64,000 bases of DNA from Epiperipatus broadwayi (taxonomy: Eukaryota > Onychophora > Udeonychophora > Euonychophora > Peripatidae), in assembly GCA_028023455.1 (NCBI GenBank), contig JAQFVV010000112.1:622001-686000 (forward strand), in the 5' to 3' direction. A program made the translations under genes and the position numbers. Position 1 is the first letter of the stretch, and the number at the start of each line of letters is the position of its first letter. Under the pieces are notes generated by a model that saw only the letters and a program-made list of their open reading frames with translations, was not told the origin of the DNA and did not search any database. Shown one piece after another: positions 46,807 through 57,880 of the stretch.

Positions 46807-47489
46807 TATTATATATAGATATACATATAGTATGTGTATAATAATTAAACACTTTTAATAAAATGAAGATGTAAATTATAATGAAATGAAAAGTTTTTAT
46901 ATTTGCATTTAAAATATAATAATTGAATATATTTTGTACAAAAATAAAACGTAATTAGATGTCGAATATTAAGGTATCATATTGATATATGAATATGTAA
47001 ATATAATAAGATTGAATTTATATAAAATTAAGTAATATTTTATTAATAACAATATTTTTTTTACAACTTTGAAAAAGATTGTTGAAAAAGAGAAATGTCA
47101 ATACTTAATAAAATTTGAACACTACAAAAATTAAATGCAAAAAAAAAAAAAATTTGCTAAATGTTGAGCAATAAAATGTTACCATTTAGAAGAAGAGGTA
47201 CTGTTTAAGAAATAATATTGTAAACATATTACATAAGTCAAGAACTATTACAAGACTTATTTTAACGATTGTATGCAAATTAATATTTAATAAATTATAC
47301 ATAAAGTAGTAATTTAATAGAAATATGTAAAAATTAATTGATTTGTAATCAATTATTGTTATTTATAATATCAAGTGTTAAATATATCTGGAATGTTTCT
47401 TTACCAAGAAATTTGTTTAGCTATGCTGAACCCAAACTTTGTTTGTTCCATAAATAATTTTATATATATATGTATGTATAAATATATTT

Positions 47490-47741
47490 GCAAAGAAATC
47501 AAGTCATATGTTACATGACCTAATTTATTAAGCTTGTATTACAAATGTTATCTAATGACCATGCCAATAGCTAGCTCTTAACATGCTTTTCAGAATATCC
47601 ATATCCTCAGACCAGTTGCTAGCTTCTGTCTAGAAAATTCTGAAAAGCTTGTTAATAGTTATTGGCATGCTCATTAGATAGTATTTGTAATACAAACTTA
47701 ATAAATTTGGTCATGTGACATGTGAATTGATTTCTTTGCAA
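47490..47741. repeat. Foldback element, about 105-bp arms
   Basis: 47490-47596 (GCAAAGAAATCAAGTCATATG..) pairs with 47636-47741 (..TGAATTGATTTCTTTGC). The loop contains CTCAGACCAGTTGCTAGCTTCTG. A third partial copy lies at about 47930-48017 in the orientation of the right arm, starting with the loop motif GCCAGAAGCTAGAAACTGGTCTGA. Confidence 0.8.
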
Positions 47742-48995
47742 TTATATTTTTTGTTCTTAAGGCTTTGGTAATTTTATATTGCTAAAGCTATTAATATATG
47801 AAGTATCTGAATTTGAAGACCTATGGATGCCTGAAAATTTCAGATTTTCTACTTAATAGTTAACCATTAGATAAAGTGCTGGTCTTGACTTGGTACTTTA
47901 AATCTAATGATTGAATATCCTTGCACCTCACTGAGGAAAGCCAGAAGCTAGAAACTGGTCTGACAATAGGAGTATTCTGAAAATCTTGTTAAGAGCTATT
48001 GGCATGCTCATTAGATTATATATATATTTAAAAATATTCAAATGTGACACATACTACTAGAAAGACCATTCAGATTCTAAAAACGTCTCATTGCCTCCAT
48101 ATTAAAAAAAACTAAACATGCCAGTTAAAAGTGTAAATATCAAATTAATCAATTGTCTCTTCAATCATATACATTTCCTGTTTTTAATCTAAACTCTTCT
48201 TATTTTGTATTGGATAAAATAATTAACAACAAAATCATATAATGATTATTTGCAATCAGTTTTCTGTTGTAATTATCTCCTGCGCTGCTACTCATACTAT
48301 CATAATGATAGCAAGTAAAATCCAGCTGAAATGTTGTTGTTATAACAATAATAACAAGCAACCATGTATAGAAAAAAAAACCAAGATTGTAATTGTGTGT
48401 GTGTGTATTTATATATATATTGTAACCTAATTAAGGATGCCAAAAGATCCTTTGTAACAAAATGAGATCTGGTCTATTAAAGAATCAAAAAATTCAAGTA
48501 TTGTAAAAATCTCAAATATTCCAGTATTGTTAAAAAATGTAACTTAATAAAGAGGATCAACTGGATTAAGTATATTATTTAATCAAGAAATGATTCACAT
48601 ATAAATATTTATTTTATCTCAAAAAGATTCCAATATAAATATTTAGCTTAATAAACGAAAAATGCATTGTAGATTTTTATATCAAAAGAAAAGCATTATT
48701 TAACCTGAGTAGTGGCTATTAAACCAAAGATCAGACTGAGTTATCTATCATTTTAAGGGTCATTGGATGAAATGAAACATATTTCTATAATTAGATTTCT
48801 CAAGATATCCCACTATCAATAATTATAAGCAAATTATTAATAACAAGTATTATAACTCAGGTATATGAAATCACGTGAGGTGAGTACACTAGTAATTCAA
48901 TAAAATATAACTCAGGTATACAGACAGTAGATTTTATCCACTTTCATTTCTTGGTTTGATGTTAAGTGCATATTTAAACAAATACTAAGTGAATA

Positions 48996-49085
48996 TGGTC
49001 TAGCAGGGCGCCACTAGATTATTTGAATCTAGACACAGTTATATCTAATAACCTTTCACATGTACCGGGTTTGAATCCCCTTTTG
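48996..49085 (+). repeat. Possible tRNA-derived SINE head
   Basis: TGGTCTAGCAGGG resembles an A box, and GGGTTTGAATCCC (about 49068) is a B box with one C-to-T change; they lie about 60 bp apart. No full tRNA fold and no second copy were found. Confidence 0.3.
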
Positions 49086-49420
49086 GTACTTTATTTCTAA
49101 TAAAAATGGGAGATTTTGCTTTTTGAGCCATATCACTATACGCACTAATATTTAGGTAAAAGTAAAACATCTTTAAACCAAAGTGGAGTTCATTAGACAT
49201 AAATCATTTCTCAGATCTTAACATAACAAATGTGTTTCAATATTTTTATAAGTTTACTAGCTCAGATTATGTATAACTAATTTAGGATGGCAATTCACTC
49301 ATCCTTGCATGAAATAGATGACGGGATGTGGTTATAATAATACTAAGAAATCACTAAATATTATAAAATCAATATTTATTTATGGCCTTTAAACATTTAA
49401 ACAGCTCATTAATTAAAACG

Positions 49421-49447
49421 TTGATGATGATGATGATGATGATGATA
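49421..49447. repeat. (GAT)n trinucleotide microsatellite
   Basis: Nine or so GAT units followed by AAT/ACG variants. Confidence 0.8.
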
Positions 49448-51728
49448 ATAATAACGATAATGACAATGGTTTCAACCACAGCTTTAGGACTAAGCCTAAA
49501 CATAAAACTAATTTTTATAAAGAAATTCATAATTATTGCTTAATTTTAGCATATTTACTTATATCTTAAATAACTAATATTCAACCACTGATGATGAAAT
49601 GATCACACTTAACAAAGACTACACTTAATGAAATATATACGCCTCATTTAATAAAATAAACTAATATTTATTACTGCATTTCTAACATATACATAAAAAT
49701 TTCTAGATATACATGAAAATTGATATGAATAATAATAACAATAATAATTGATTATATAACAATCCTCAGATTAATTTCAAGTTCTTCCCCCTTTCCCTTC
49801 AAATGTATATTGTATTAAGTTGGATGTCACATTGACCATGATTTTCACTCCATGAGAAAAGTATTTCAAGAAAAAAAATATTATCCGCTCATTAGCACAC
49901 ATACTTTATAAATCTAACATGTAAGTAGAATGTTAAAAAAAAATGTTAATAGAAATTAGAAAAATCAAGTTCTTAGAAACGAGTTTTAAATCATTATCTC
50001 CCCCTCCCTTCTAAGCGCTGAAATCTATACTTTCTCAAGACAAAATAATTTAATATTTTAACACCACCTATTATTTCACATTCACTCGCAATTATACACA
50101 TATAAAATATTACTATGTATGTGCGTGTTTTATCCCAAAATAATAATAATATATTAGTTAAAACTAAAATCATAATACCATAAAAAAAATTATTTCACAC
50201 ATTAATATTTCATAACTGTAAAATTAATAAACAAATAAATTTTGATACATTCAAAATCATTTATGAAGCTCAAAGCTATTATTATTAAGACATTCTTAGT
50301 TTCAATCGATCTGAATTGTCTTTAAAAGTTCTTTAAATAAAATATATCACTTTATTACTAAAATTTTTATTACGACTCTGATTTCATAAAGAAAATAGAT
50401 ATAAAAGTCATATTACCAATCCAAGAGTTCAAACTTGTCTTGTATAATGTCTATATTTGGCAGCAACAATTTCCGTGTTCTTTGGAACAATCTCTTTCTT
50501 GAAGTATATGATTATTTGGTGATGATGATCCTATTGAGGTTACTTGCTTTAGTGGATAATTTGGAAATCATTATATTAATTTTTCTTCTCTTCCTGTCAA
50601 ATACAGCAGTTGTTTTCACGTTATAAATTTCCTGGATTTAAACTCAGTTGCTGGAACAATTAATTGGACTTGATGATTAATATTTATCGGTAGATTAATT
50701 CATCTTTCATCGAATGCAGGTGAATGTTTTCTTCCTTCTATTAAAAAACATCTTATTTCTCTGGTCAGTTGAAAGGTGTAGAATATTATTTTCAGACAAG
50801 ACATCTTTTCTTTCCTATATGATGTGCAGCTTTACAGATGGTCAGGCAAAGATGGGACATACATATAATTTTTCTAGCCAGTCATTTCTTATATTTTCAA
50901 CCTTCAATTTAATAGTCTAATAATAATTTAACAATCTGAATCATAATAACAATAATAATTCAACTGATTTTTTTTCAGACAGCTTTTATATCGATTCTTG
51001 AGCCAACTCAACCAATCAGAGATAGCGTCACTTGCTATTTTTGGACAAATTCGTTTTAATTAGATCTCTAATTTATTTTCAACTAAATGGTTTTTCAACT
51101 GAAGAGTTCAATCCCTTTTCCAGGAACATAAAAAAAATCACACACCTGTTTTTTTCAGACACTTTTGTTTGGAAGGAAAAACTGACTCAATCCTTTTTCT
51201 GTCTTTTTTTTCACATATATCTGTAATATTTAAAATTGGAGTTTCTTTCCTTTAATCCTTAGGTGAGACAATTTCAAAATCAGACCTCACAGAAAGTTTA
51301 AGCTCCAAATAACAAATAATCATTTACAAAAACAAAACTGCTACAAAAATAGATATCTGATTCAACAGATATTCTCTCCTGACACAAAATTGCAAAAAAA
51401 AAAAATAACTTGACAGATTTAACCCTTCTAGTACAAACTGTTGAATAAAACAAAAAAATAATTTAACAGATTTTCTCATTTTTCTTTCAATATTTAATAA
51501 ATGTAAAATATTTCTGTATGTAATGTACGCACACATACTGCATTCAGATTATTTATAAATCTGACATTAATAATAGTCTAATTGCTAGCTTAGTAATTAT
51601 AACCCTATATTTGCAATTAAATCCTTAGCTTTTAAATCCCAATTACAATTATAGAAAAGCAAAAATAGAAATATAGAATAAGATATTAAAATTGATCAAG
51701 CATAGGTTAGTTTTAAAGAAAGTTAAAA

Positions 51729-52061
51729 TGTTTAATATTTGAAATATAAAACAATTAAATAACTTACACATACACTGCCTATACGTATGCGTTATAACTT
51801 TGCTTTTTAACAGAAAAACTAAATATTAAATAGTTTAAATGTGTGTATTACCTTTCTATCAACACACAAACAAATAAAGCATATAATTGTTGACCCACTC
51901 TCTCTCTGTTTAAAGCTTTTAGGACTGGATCTGGTAGGGTTTGAACTTGGATGCCCTACAGCTTCTTTTATGGTTATATAAAAATGTGATGATGATTTTT
52001 GTTCACTTTCTCTCGTGCACATTACTATAAATTTAGCTAGTGACTAAATTGTAATGGCACA
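51729..52061 (-). repeat. 3' LTR, truncated at its outer end
   Basis: 333 bp shared with 55304-55635. Beyond 51725 the similarity stops, although the 5' copy continues to its PBS-defined end. No target duplication can be checked on this side. Confidence 0.8.
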
Positions 52062-52234
52062 ACTCCCCCCCCCTTCGGATAAAATCATCAGCACCTTTGT
52101 TTTAACTATATCTAAAAAAAAATCCTAACTAATAAAATACACTAATAATAATATATATAAAAAAATTTCTAACTACTGGTAAATATCATACTTTTTCATT
52201 AGAAAACTTAAAGTAATTTATTTGGAGATCTTTG

Positions 52235-52360
52235 CCAAGCTACTCTGCTGAAGTATAAGGGATCAAACTCCTAGCATTATAGGTTCCCTTATTCCCATCA
52301 AGAGTAGCAAGCATAAAGGCATTCTCTCCTATTTTCTTGGTAATTTGGAATGGCTTTTTC
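52235..52360 (-). pseudogene. Ty3 integrase C-terminal (GPY/F-like) tail
   Basis: The minus strand reads EKKKPFQITKKIGENAFMLA followed by TLDGNKGTYNARSLIPYTSA and a stop. It matches the end of Ty3 integrases and parallels the tail of the 276-aa ORF at 1791-2621 (GTYNARNLKP). It is out of frame with the array upstream by one shift near 52365. Confidence 0.65.
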
Positions 52361-52489
52361 TTTTCAAATCATATTGTGGTCTGCATAAAAATGCACATGT
52401 ACATCCAGTCCCTTTTTAATATTTCCATTTTTCATCTTGACTGGATATTTATAAAACATATCCGGAGGATTTATTTTATATAACCTCCT

Positions 52490-53025
52490 ATTACAAACTC
52501 CATTTAGAAATATGGACTCTTGGTACCATATGTAATATGCCTTGAAGTTTTTCAGAGAGATTGACTCTCTATACCATACATATTTTATTTTTAAACTTTC
52601 CAGAAAGATGGACTCTCTGTACCATATATAATTCATTACATCTTCCAGAGAGGTTGATTCTCTGGACCACGTATAATTTCTTTTTACATTTTCTAGGAAG
52701 GTTGACTCTCGGTATCATATATAAGGTACACCCAAATTTTCTAGAGACATTGATTCTTTGTACCATATATAATGGACATTTAAACTCTTCAGAGAGATTG
52801 ACTCTCTGTACCAGATATAATCTGCTTTTAACTCTTTCAGAGCATCTAAATTTTTCAGAGAGATTGATTCTCTGTCTGATACACACTGGACATTTACATT
52901 TTTCAGAGAGATTGCCTCTCTGTACCAGATATAACTTATGTTTGACTTCTCCAGAGCAGTTAAATTTTTCAGAGAGATTTGGATACACACTTATTTAAAT
53001 TTTTCAGAGAGATGGATTCTCTTAA
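52490..53025 (-). repeat. Array of about ten 45-60-bp units, each a small hairpin and a repeated peptide
   Basis: Units contain CAGAGAGATTGACTCTCTGT or variants: AGAGAG and CTCTCT pair around a 4-6 base loop. Units lie near 52505, 52550, 52600, 52645, 52690, 52738, 52786, 52855, 52900, 52970 and 53003. On the minus strand they encode a repeated WYRESISLKNL (or, in another frame, VQRINLSEKF) followed by 4-8 variable residues. The gag ORF ends inside the first unit (KLRESISLKNLNKC), so the array was once its C-terminal part. Frameshifts now split it (52990-52715, 52988-52569, 52636-52364). Confidence 0.75.
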
Positions 53026-53859
53026 TTTTATCACCTCATCTGGTGCATGGAGTTTTTCCTCCAACTCTCTTTTCCTTCTTTTCACTTCATGATCTATCCC
53101 AATCGGATCTCTGGCCATCACCTCATGTATTCTTTTTACTGAGAGATTAGGTTTTATGGCTACTATTGGCCTTTCCACTTCTTGTGATCTACTCTCCTCT
53201 ATCAGTATTTTAGCTGATTTATTTATTTCTTCCTCTAATCTCTCACTCCTTTCTCTATTATCAGTAGTCTGACAATCTATCTTATCTTTTAACACTAGTG
53301 AGCTTTGACTACCTTCTATTATGCTCTCTATGGATTGACATATCCTTTGTCCTAGACTTTCCATACTTTTATTATTTTTCTCTATCTTTTGTTCTAGATT
53401 TACCATACTTTTATTATTTTTCTCTATCTTTTGTTCTAGATTTACCATACTTTTATTATTTTTCTCTATCTTTTGTTCTAGATTTACCATCCCTTGCTTA
53501 CTATCTTCTCTTAGATTTTTATTATCTTCTTTTAGATCTTTTACACTTTGTTCTAGACATTCTCTTAGACTTGCTATACTTTGGAACATCTGCATCATCA
53601 TTAATTCCATGTCTAATGGTGCTTGCTTTGCTATTGCAGTCTGGCCCACTTCTGGCTCCTCATCTACCATTTCTATACTTGAGGCCTTATTATTGCTACT
53701 AACTTTAGAGGCATTTTCCTCTATTTCCTCTTTTTCTTGAGCTTCTTTAAAGGCAATTTCCGTATCCTCTTCTTCAGGATAAAAATGATCACTGATCCCT
53801 GGGATTGGGACACCCTCCTCTTCCATAACCACTTCCATACTATAATTTAGTTCACTCAT
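52969..53859 (-). CDS. Gag-like coiled-coil protein of the LTR element (296 aa)
   Basis: The ATG at 53859 opens an acidic N-terminus (MSELNYSMEVVMEEEGVPIP, then many E/D). Residues 80-180 are coiled-coil (MELMMMQMFQSIASLRECLE). They include three perfect copies of a 14-residue unit, KSMVNLEQKIEKNN or nearly so (about 124-165; 42-bp DNA repeats at about 53360-53490). A basic region follows (EVKRRKRELEEKL) and then one unit of the RESISLKNL array. There is no zinc knuckle. The position after the leader and before the integrase tail supports a gag role. I do not recognise the precise family. Confidence 0.65.
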   Translation of the reverse strand: MSELNYSMEVVMEEEGVPIPGISDHFYPEEEDTEIAFKEAQEKEEIEENASKVSSNNKASSIEMVDEEPEVGQTAIAKQAPLDMELMMMQMFQSIASLRECLEQSVKDLKEDNKNLREDSKQGMVNLEQKIEKNNKSMVNLEQKIEKNNKSMVNLEQKIEKNNKSMESLGQRICQSIESIIEGSQSSLVLKDKIDCQTTDNRERSERLEEEINKSAKILIEESRSQEVERPIVAIKPNLSVKRIHEVMARDPIGIDHEVKRRKRELEEKLHAPDEVIKLRESISLKNLNKCVSKSL

Positions 53860-54309
53860 GTTATAAAACTATATATATCCCATCTGTGCTTTCCCTGACC
53901 ACCAAAAACCCACACATCCTTTCCTTGTCTGACACCTATCTCTTTGACTAACTGACTGATTTGCTTTTCACCTTATCATGCATTACAAATACAAAAAAAA
54001 TTTAATGTCCTTATTTGATGAACTACGCAACAATAATCTATATAGTGCATGTCTGTCTGTAATAGCCCAAATTATACATTCATCCATTCTCCCAGAAATC
54101 CGACAGATATTGACAGTTCACAGAATGACTAGCAGTTCACAATCTTGAGATAAATGAAAGAATTCAGTCACAGCACTATAATCACACAATGTATCACGAG
54201 CACTCAGAAGACCATCCCAATTCGATCACTATTAACTACCACAACCCTTGATTGAATGATGCAAACTCTGTTGCAATAAAAGAAGTATTAAGTCTTAGGG
54301 GCTAAAATA

Positions 54310-54615
54310 GATAAACTATGCCTTGCACTCTCTCTTGGAGTCTTATGTGGCAAGTATCAAGGAATGCCCTGCTTATTATAGACTATAAAAACGAAACCTT
54401 GCTCTCTCTCTTGGAGACTTATAGGCTGATATCATGGCAGGACTACTGTTAACTGCTTCATGATAAAATAAGAATAACATATAAACTTGATTGGAAAACT
54501 ATGCCGTGCTCTCTCTCTTGGAGACTTATAGGCTGGTATCATGGCAGAACTACTGTTAACTGCTTCATGATAAAATAAAGATAGCTTATAAATTGGGTTG
54601 GAGCAGTGAATGGGT
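54310..54615 (-). repeat. About 110-bp tandem repeats in the 5' leader
   Basis: Two full and one partial unit, each with CTCTCTCTTGGAGACTTATA and CTACTGTTAACTGCTTCATG. They lie between the PBS and gag, where packaging signals usually are. No function can be shown from sequence. Confidence 0.75.
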
Positions 54616-55170
54616 TTGATCACTCATGAGTTACACAAATACATAGCATTCTCAAGGCAATGACAAAACTCTCCACTCATCATCAAAACTGCAATCTAAC
54701 CAACCAAACTCCAACGATCAACCATCCAATCAAACCTCTAAAATCATAGACTTTTTACAAAATGAACTCCCCAAACACACATGAGACTACTATTCCATAA
54801 TTCATCACTATTACTATGCCTATCCTATCTGGCAATAAATCATTTTAATGTTCCACAAAAAAAAAATCTTTTATTTATTTCACCTTTGTCTTAAGTTGTG
54901 ATATTCATCTCTATTTTCAAAATTGATAAAACAAAACTAAGCTGTTTTATGGCTGTACCCATTTTATCATCATCAATGAAAAATTAAATCATCTTAAATG
55001 TCATCATATATAAATGTAAAATAAGACTGTATGGCCAAGAAAATTTTGTAAGACAAAAAAAAATTTTACTGAAAAAAATTTTACTAAAAAAAAAAAATTC
55101 CTTCTTTTTAACCACACATCTCCCATCATTCTACAGACTCCCTTTTTCAGGTATATGGTAAAATATCAAG

Positions 55171-55187
55171 CCCCAGTTGGGCATCCA
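55171..55187 (-). promoter_or_regulatory. Primer-binding-site-like sequence
   Basis: The minus strand reads TGGATGCCCAACTGGGG, one base inside a CA that ends the 5' LTR. It resembles the PBS of the element at 1-5900 (TGGCGCCCAATGTGGGG), suggesting related elements. Confidence 0.55.
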
Positions 55188-55188
55188 T

Positions 55189-55635
55189 TGTAACTAAAAT
55201 TAAAGATATTATATTAAACAATCATGAAATGTCAAATATTATTAAAAAATTATGAATCCAAAAATATTCAGTATATTATTATATTCTGCTTAACTTAATA
55301 AAATGTTTAATATCTGAAATATAAAACAATTAAATAACTTACACATACACTGCCTATACGTATGCGTTATAACTTTGCTTTTTAACAGAAAAACTAAATA
55401 TTAAATAGTTTAAATGTGTGTATTACCTTTCTATCAACACACAAACAAATAAAGATATAATTGTTGACCCACTCTCTCTCTGTTTAAAGCTTTTAGGACT
55501 GGATCTGGTAGGGTTTGAACTTGGATGCCCTACAGCTTCTTTTATGGTTATATAAAAATGTGATGATGATTTTCGTTCACTTTCTCTCATGCACATTACT
55601 ATAAATTTAGCTAGTGACTAAATTGTAATGGCACA
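55189..55635 (-). repeat. 5' LTR
   Basis: Starts TGTGCC on the minus strand and ends ..GTTACA beside the PBS. It is followed on the plus side by an (AT)n run (55636-55660), the likely insertion target. Confidence 0.7.
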
Positions 55636-56117
55636 ATATATATATATATATATATATATTGGATTCCATGCATGATCCAGTTTTCTTGTATTGTACGCTA
55701 CAGTGAAATGAAGACTAATGCTACATTGAGATTAAATCACTAATACACTAATATAGCAGATCTTAGTGATTCACTATAGATGTGTTTCCTATAATCGTAA
55801 TGAGGAATGTGAATATGGTTTTTCCCATAAAACATTATACATGTTTGTGTGAGGCACGATGCTAAAAAATAAAATCCTATGTGGTTTGACACAGTTAATA
55901 AATTGTCTGACTTGGGATCGGGAGGTCTCAGAATTGATTCTGGTGCTCATAGGTCTGGCATGTGAACTTCCTATGAACTTCCAAGCAATAAACACATACA
56001 CACTTTTTTTATATATAAGAAATTAAAGTATATTATTAATCAAAAATCTAATAGTGTATAATTAAGCTTACCCTGGAATCTTTTGATATAAATATGATTA
56101 TGTAATATAGGGAGTAT

Positions 56118-56773
56118 ACCAATAACTCAAACAAGCTCTTAATTGATAAATGTGGTAAGAGAAAAATATTTAAAATCTTTATCTAGAACATTCTCATCCC
56201 CAGATCAATTGTTTTCAAGCTTTTGGATTACCTCAGTGAGGAGCTAGAATATTCAGGCACTAGATCTAAAGTATCCATTCAAAACCCAGCACTTATTTAA
56301 TATGTAACATTTAAGTAGAAACTCTGAAATTTTCAGTCATAAAAATGTCTTTAACTCCAGCTATCTAACTTAAGTAGCTATTGTTATGCTCTCTATATTA
56401 CAGATTTGTAAATACAAGCTTATAAAAGCAAATGCTATATATGACTTGCTTTATTGATTATTATACTTTTGCCTTTAAGGCCTTAGCAATATTAAGGCTA
56501 TTAATATATGGTATATTTGAATTTGGTTCAGTCCCATATAGCTATTTAAGTTAGATAGCTGGAGTTAAAGACATTTTCATGTCCAAAAATTTTAGTGTTT
56601 TACTTAAATGTTACATATTAAATAAGTGCTGGGTTTTGAATTGATATTTTAGATCTAGTGTCTGAATATTCTAGCTCAAAACCAATTGATCTGGGGATAG
56701 GAATGTTCTAGATAGAGATTTTAAATATTTTTCTTTTACCGCACTTATTTAAGAACTTGTTTGAGCTATTGGT
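56118..56773. repeat. Foldback element, about 250-bp arms
   Basis: Left arm 56118-56381 pairs imperfectly with 56539-56773. Shared blocks (left-arm sense) include ATTTAAAATCT.TATCTAGAACATTC, ATTTAATATGTAACATTTAAG and CTTTAACTCCAGCTATCTAACTTAA. Just outside the left arm, about 56385-56460 (ATTTGTAAATACAAGCTTATAAAAGCAA) recurs in direct orientation after the right arm at about 56785-56860. Confidence 0.8.
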
Positions 56774-57781
56774 ACACTCTCCATATTACATATTTGTAAA
56801 TACAAACTCATAAAAGCAATGTCATGCTATATATGACTTGCTTTATTGATTATTAAATATGATTATATATCACACCAAAGTCAATAGTTTATAGCCACAA
56901 TTCTAGTAATCCATATATAAAAGTGCACACAATTATTAATATTAGTTTTGGTTCCAATATAAATATATATCTGATCATTTAATTTTATATATATATATAT
57001 ATTAAACCAAATACACTAATGCTAAACTTGGAACCTTATATATATATATAAATATATAATATATATATATATATATAAAACTTCTAAAACAAAATCTAAT
57101 ATATCAGACAATTCACACAACAAACAAGTTTGACATCATAACAAAATACCATCAGTCAATTACATCAGGATGATCATTTTATGTCTTATAAATTTCACTC
57201 CTTAGCTGGCTGCAAGGCCACTTGATAGCATCTTAATGTATTATATAAAGTCCTTTTAATTTTATATATCCAATTATAGCCCAATTAGATAATAATGTGT
57301 GAAATAATTATAATGTCGTCTTTTTAAATATTGAATTTTTAAATGTGATAAATTAGTCATGAAAGCCTGTAAAAGCTGATTGGTAGTACTCTTATGTGAT
57401 GTCAAAGTTGATCTGAATTATAACATGTGGATTTATTGGCTGATATTTAAGAAATAATTTGTATGCAAGGATTTGTACATTATTTTAGAATGTTAACAGA
57501 TGGATCTATAACATGCTGAGAATTGCTGTTTGTAAGTCATGAAATGATTATCCTGGAAAAACTGATTAGTGGTATTTTAGTGTGATGTAAGTTGGTAAGA
57601 ATTTATTATGTAGCAGATATGATAATTACATTTTGTCTGAAAAGTAATTTCTTTATATACACCCACACAGAAGTATTCAGTCATTTTGCAAACGAACATT
57701 AAAGATATGTATATAATGTTTAAATACAAGATAGACAAATTGATCATTCATTAAATAATTACATTTATTGTTTTATTGCAG

Positions 57782-57880
57782 TTACGAATCTGGATGAATA
57801 ATGATTTGCCTGTCCAAGTTGATGGTGAGCCATGGGTTCAAAGCCCTGGTCAAGTTGTAGTATTAAAATCAGCATTAAAG
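57782..57880 (+). CDS. DGKQ: Diacylglycerol kinase theta-type, accessory-domain exon 4
   Basis: 99-bp exon (33 codons), acceptor TTTTATTGCAG, donor GTGAGA at 57881. It encodes LRIWMNNDLPVQVDGEPWVQ and SPGQVVVLKSALK. PVQVDGEPWVQ.PG is the conserved end of the DAGKa domain. It starts and ends at codon boundaries, so it continues in frame to a further exon beyond the window. Confidence 0.98.

Larger units (their letters stand above)
51729..55635 (-). mobile_element. LTR retrotransposon with gag ORF, peptide-repeat array and integrase tail
   Basis: Direct repeats 51729-52061 and 55304-55635 (about 98% alike by eye). A nine-G polypurine tract on the minus strand (52078-52063) abuts the left LTR. 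The minus-strand PBS-like TGGATGCCCAACTGGGG (55187-55171) implies that the 5' LTR really spans 55189-55635 (447 bp, TG...CA), so the left LTR has lost about 115 bp at its outer end. In transcription order the element has: leader with about 110-bp tandem repeats (54640-54310), gag-like ORF (53859-52969), peptide-repeat array (to about 52500), and an integrase GPY/F tail (52360-52235). RT, RNase H and integrase core are absent. Confidence 0.85.
38258..57781 (+). other. DGKQ: 19.5-kb DGK intron
   Basis: Donor GTAAGT at 38258, acceptor TTGTTTTATTGCAG ending at 57781. It contains Tigger, PLE, TRIM, LTR and foldback elements listed separately. The stretches 38258-39700, 41019-41746, 42001-43748, 45567-47489, 48020-48990, 49090-51728, 55636-56117 and 56800-57781 show no gene; their short ORFs are low-complexity AT translations. 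Confidence 0.8.

Noticed and set aside
50435-51226. Several 60-70 codon plus-strand ORFs
   Set aside because: Composition is that of T-rich intron DNA. No homology or repeat structure is visible.
52561-52998. 145-aa plus-strand ORF across the hairpin array
   Set aside because: The hairpin units are partly palindromic, so the opposite strand is also stop-poor. The gag, PPT and PBS all fix the element on the minus strand.
52490-53025. CRISPR-like array
   Set aside because: Units vary in sequence and spacing, the DNA is clearly metazoan, and the repeats translate to a peptide motif continuous with a gag gene.
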